Positions 61,672 to 64,000 of a stretch of DNA of 64,000 nucleotides are shown piece by piece. The position numbers and the translations under genes are program-made. The number at the start of each line of letters is the position of its first letter. The stretch's first letter is position 1. This DNA comes from Arsenicibacter sp965247375 (GTDB lineage: Bacteria; Bacteroidota; Bacteroidia; Cytophagales; Spirosomataceae): the NCBI GenBank assembly GCA_965247375.1, contig CBDFHU010000082.1, positions 1 through 64,000 of the forward strand, in the 5' to 3' direction. The notes below the pieces were generated by a model, which had not been told where the DNA came from, made no database searches, and saw nothing but the letters and a program-made list of their open reading frames with translations.

Positions 61672-62805
61672 TTACAGTTTACTTAGTTTTTCACCGGCCC
61701 GTAATAGGGTGTCATTATCCTTGGCAAAACAAAACCGCAGAATTTTGTGGTCGGTCTGATCATGGTAGAAAACAGAGACCGGTACTGAAGCAACGCCGAT
61801 TTCGCGGGTGAGCCGTACGGCCAGATCATAATCGTACTCATCCGTAATCTGCCGGTAGGAGAGGAGCTGGAAAAAGCTTCCTTCGGCGGGCGTATAGGTG
61901 AAGCGTGAATCCTGAATGGCAGACAGAAACAAATCCCGTTTGGCTTCGTAAAAGGCGGACAGGCTCCGGTAAGGCTCCGGATTCCGCAGGAAATCCGCCA
62001 GCGCATACTGGATAGGCGTGATTGTGCTGAAGGTAACGTACTGGTGTACTTTCCTGAACTCGCGGGTCAGTTCACGCGGGGCCAGGCAATAGCCGATTTT
62101 CCAGCCGGTGACGTGGTATGTCTTGCCAAATGATCCGCAGATGAATGTCCGCTCCTGCAAAACCGGGTGTTTCATCAGGGAATGGTGCGTCCGGCCGTCG
62201 AACAGAATGTGCTCGTAGACTTCATCACTTACCAGAAAAATATCCTTGTCCCGCACAATGGCCGCCAGCTCATCAAGATCGGCCTGTGTCCAGACACGGC
62301 CGTTCGGGTTCTGTGGCGTATTGACCATGATCAGCCGCGTCCTGTCGGTAATCTTACTGCGGACGTCGGCCCAGTCAACCGAAAAATCGGGCGGGCTCAG
62401 GCGGATATACACCGGTACGCCGCCGGCCAGCTCGATAGCTGGTACGTAACTGTCGTAAACCGGTTCGAACAGAATGACCTCGTCCCCCGGACAAATCACG
62501 GTGGTTACGGCTGCAAAAATGGCCTCCGTTGCACCGGACACAATTGTGACTTCATCGTCAGGATGGTACGCTATGCCGTAACAGTCTGCCGTTTTTTGGG
62601 CCAGCGACTCCCGCAGAGCCGGTACTCCCGACATCGGGGCATACTGGTTATAGCCGTTCAGGTAATGGCTCACCAAAGCCGTCAGCTCCGGTGAGCAGTC
62701 AAAGCTCGGAAAGCCCTGCGAAAGATTCAGTGCGCCGGTATCGAGCGCCAGTTTAGACATGACCGTAAAAATGGTCGTGCCGATATTAGGGAGTTTAGAG
62801 TACAT
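61672..62805 (-). CDS. PLP-dependent aminotransferase (methionine/kynurenine aminotransferase-like)
   Basis: A 377-residue class I aminotransferase. The start at 62805 (MYSKLPNIGTTIF) fits the family; the frame extends to 62829. NLSQGFPSF near the N-terminus, NTPQNPNGRV, SDEVYEHI and the PLP-lysine motif GSFGKTYHVTGWKIGY are characteristic of the YbdL/KAT II group, which transaminates methionine, kynurenine or glutamine. A REP-like inverted repeat begins 6 bases upstream of the start codon. Confidence 0.92.
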   Translation of the reverse strand: MYSKLPNIGTTIFTVMSKLALDTGALNLSQGFPSFDCSPELTALVSHYLNGYNQYAPMSGVPALRESLAQKTADCYGIAYHPDDEVTIVSGATEAIFAAVTTVICPGDEVILFEPVYDSYVPAIELAGGVPVYIRLSPPDFSVDWADVRSKITDRTRLIMVNTPQNPNGRVWTQADLDELAAIVRDKDIFLVSDEVYEHILFDGRTHHSLMKHPVLQERTFICGSFGKTYHVTGWKIGYCLAPRELTREFRKVHQYVTFSTITPIQYALADFLRNPEPYRSLSAFYEAKRDLFLSAIQDSRFTYTPAEGSFFQLLSYRQITDEYDYDLAVRLTREIGVASVPVSVFYHDQTDHKILRFCFAKDNDTLLRAGEKLSKL

Positions 62806-62810
62806 CGTAT

Positions 62811-62887
62811 CTGTAGCGCGGAACAGCATGCCGCGCGATCTAAAGCGATTGGGTTACCCGGCCACGGAATTCCGTTCCGCGCTACAG
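62811..62887. repeat. REP-like inverted repeat
   Basis: A perfect 14-bp inverted repeat, CTGTAGCGCGGAAC at 62811-62824 and its complement at 62874-62887, with a 49-base loop. The GTAGCGCGGA core resembles palindromic REP elements that recur in some Bacteroidota genomes. It fills the gap between the M28 peptidase stop and the aminotransferase start. Confidence 0.7.
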
Positions 62888-62889
62888 GA

Positions 62890-64000
62890 TTATTGCCGTG
62901 CCGTGCCGAATTTATTGCCGAAGAAATCGTCCTTATTCCACGTCGGGCGGGTCGGCGACTGGCTGGTCAGGTAACCGATCAAAAACTGGAGCTGAACATG
63001 TTTCGCAGCGGCCGCAAAGTCAAACGGCTGGTTCATGTCATCCTGCGGTGAGTGATAAATCGTGGCCCGCCAGTCGAGATTCAGCTTTAAACCATCGAGC
63101 TGCGGATTGCCGGTTTTCGAGCCGCTTTTCACAAATAAGGCCGGGATCCCCTGCCGTACAAAACTAAAATGATCACTACGCATGAATACTACCTGCTCCG
63201 GCATCGGGTCCGGCGACACCTCGATTCCCAGGTACTTTGCGGCGGCCGATACTTCGTTGTTCAGACTGGAATGCTGCGCTCCGTAAGGCACAATGTCGAG
63301 CAGCGGATGGAAGAAAAACGGCATATCCAGCGTCAGGTTGGCCACCATTTTGTCTTTCGGAACGGTCGGGTTACTGGCAAAATAGTCTGACCCAAGGAGG
63401 CCCATTTCCTCGCCTGTCACACCCACAAACAAAATGGACCGCTTCGGTGCTTTCGGCAGCAGTGTAAACAGCCGTGCGGCTTCCAGGTTAATGGAAATCC
63501 CCGAAGCATTATCGTGCGCCCCGTTGTAAATCGAATCGCCTTTGACCGGCCGGCCGATGCCCAGGTGGTCGAGGTGGCAGACATAAACCACATATTCGTT
63601 TTTGAGCACCGGATCGCTGCCCGGCAAGAGCCCGATCACGTTGTAGCCCATGATCGTCTGCGGGCTCAGGGTCTCCGTATGCATCCGCACTGTTGCGTTG
63701 AGCGGGAACGCCTGCGGCGTATTCCGGTGAGCAATAGCAACGGCTTCTTCAAAGTTTTTCGCGGTACCGGTAAACAGCGAGCGGGCTGTTGAATCGCTGA
63801 ACGAGGCACTACCGATCAGCTGCGGAAAGGTACGCTGGGCATTTCCCTGATTATCCATCCACTTGAACACACCCTGACGGGCGCGTGGAGCGGCTGATTC
63901 AACACGGGCCCGAACGTCGCTCGGAAGGCTGAACGTAATCACGCCAACGGCGCCGTGGGCGGCGGCATTTTCCGGCTTCGATGACGAATAAAACGCCCGC
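62890..64000 (-). CDS. M28-family metallopeptidase with PA domain, 5' end outside window
   Basis: At least 370 residues; the frame stays open to the window end, with PA-domain sequence (GAVGVITFSLPSD) before the peptidase part, so the start is beyond 64000. The zinc ligands of M28 are visible: HLDHLG, AHDNASGI, GEEMGLLGSDYF and SDHFSFVRQG. Such enzymes are exported aminopeptidases. It is downstream-most on the minus strand before the REP-like repeat. Confidence 0.92.
   Translation of the reverse strand, partial: RAFYSSSKPENAAAHGAVGVITFSLPSDVRARVESAAPRARQGVFKWMDNQGNAQRTFPQLIGSASFSDSTARSLFTGTAKNFEEAVAIAHRNTPQAFPLNATVRMHTETLSPQTIMGYNVIGLLPGSDPVLKNEYVVYVCHLDHLGIGRPVKGDSIYNGAHDNASGISINLEAARLFTLLPKAPKRSILFVGVTGEEMGLLGSDYFASNPTVPKDKMVANLTLDMPFFFHPLLDIVPYGAQHSSLNNEVSAAAKYLGIEVSPDPMPEQVVFMRSDHFSFVRQGIPALFVKSGSKTGNPQLDGLKLNLDWRATIYHSPQDDMNQPFDFAAAAKHVQLQFLIGYLTSQSPTRPTWNKDDFFGNKFGTARQ

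Overview
This 64 kb window is chromosomal DNA of a Bacteroidota bacterium, most likely of the order Cytophagales (Spirosoma-like). The evidence is the type IX secretion/gliding genes porP-gldKLMN plus sprE/porW, Bacteroidota-type promoters (TAnnTTTG), the NadA-free housekeeping set typical of the group, and a GC-moderate coding style rich in CCGG. I see no rRNA, tRNA, CRISPR array, insertion sequence or prophage.

Layout: 1-8.4 kb carries a DUF4271 membrane protein (cut by the window edge), hemD, a PorP/SprF protein and gldK-gldL-gldM-gldN, with an apparent one-base frameshift in gldL. 8.4-17.6 kb is on the minus strand: a lipoprotein and a GH88 unsaturated glucuronyl hydrolase, uvrC, a PBP1A-type penicillin-binding protein, and the T9SS lipoprotein SprE/PorW. 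17.7-21.2 kb is an ATP synthase operon (atpZ-like, a small membrane protein, atpB, atpE, atpF, atpH) that stops before atpA/atpG; the signal peptide of atpB is out of frame with the rest of the gene. 21.3-23.8 kb is the most unusual gene: an intact 822-residue relative of type IIG (Eco57I-like) restriction-modification enzymes with altered nuclease and methyltransferase motifs and no room for a target-recognition domain.

23.9-32.6 kb: sugar kinase plus sugar MFS transporter, a POTRA/beta-barrel outer-membrane protein, a four-repeat SPFH protein, an isolated nuoN and terC. 33.0-37.7 kb: a NarL-type response regulator, a small unknown protein, a TPR histidine kinase and a Dyp-type peroxidase; a 26-bp motif recurs about 160 bp upstream of both the regulator and the peroxidase. 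37.8-42.4 kb: a nucleotide-sugar epimerase, kup and mntH. 42.5-49.1 kb: mntR, lptG and a co-directional set of EamA transporter, two GT-C-like membrane proteins and a GT2 glycosyltransferase with overlapping start and stop codons, which together look like an envelope glycan modification system. 49.1-53.9 kb: a MarR-controlled EmrA-EmrB-TolC efflux operon with three visible operator palindromes. 54-64 kb: an orphan acyl carrier protein, comB, two tandem LytS-type kinases with no regulator beside them, a GH20 hexosaminidase, a PurF-like amidotransferase, a methionine/kynurenine-type aminotransferase, a REP-like palindrome and an M28 peptidase cut by the window edge.

Metal and envelope themes dominate: mntH/mntR form a divergent pair around a DtxR-type palindrome, and secretion, cell-wall, LPS-transport and efflux genes make up much of the rest. 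Function calls rest on recognised motifs; no database search was possible.
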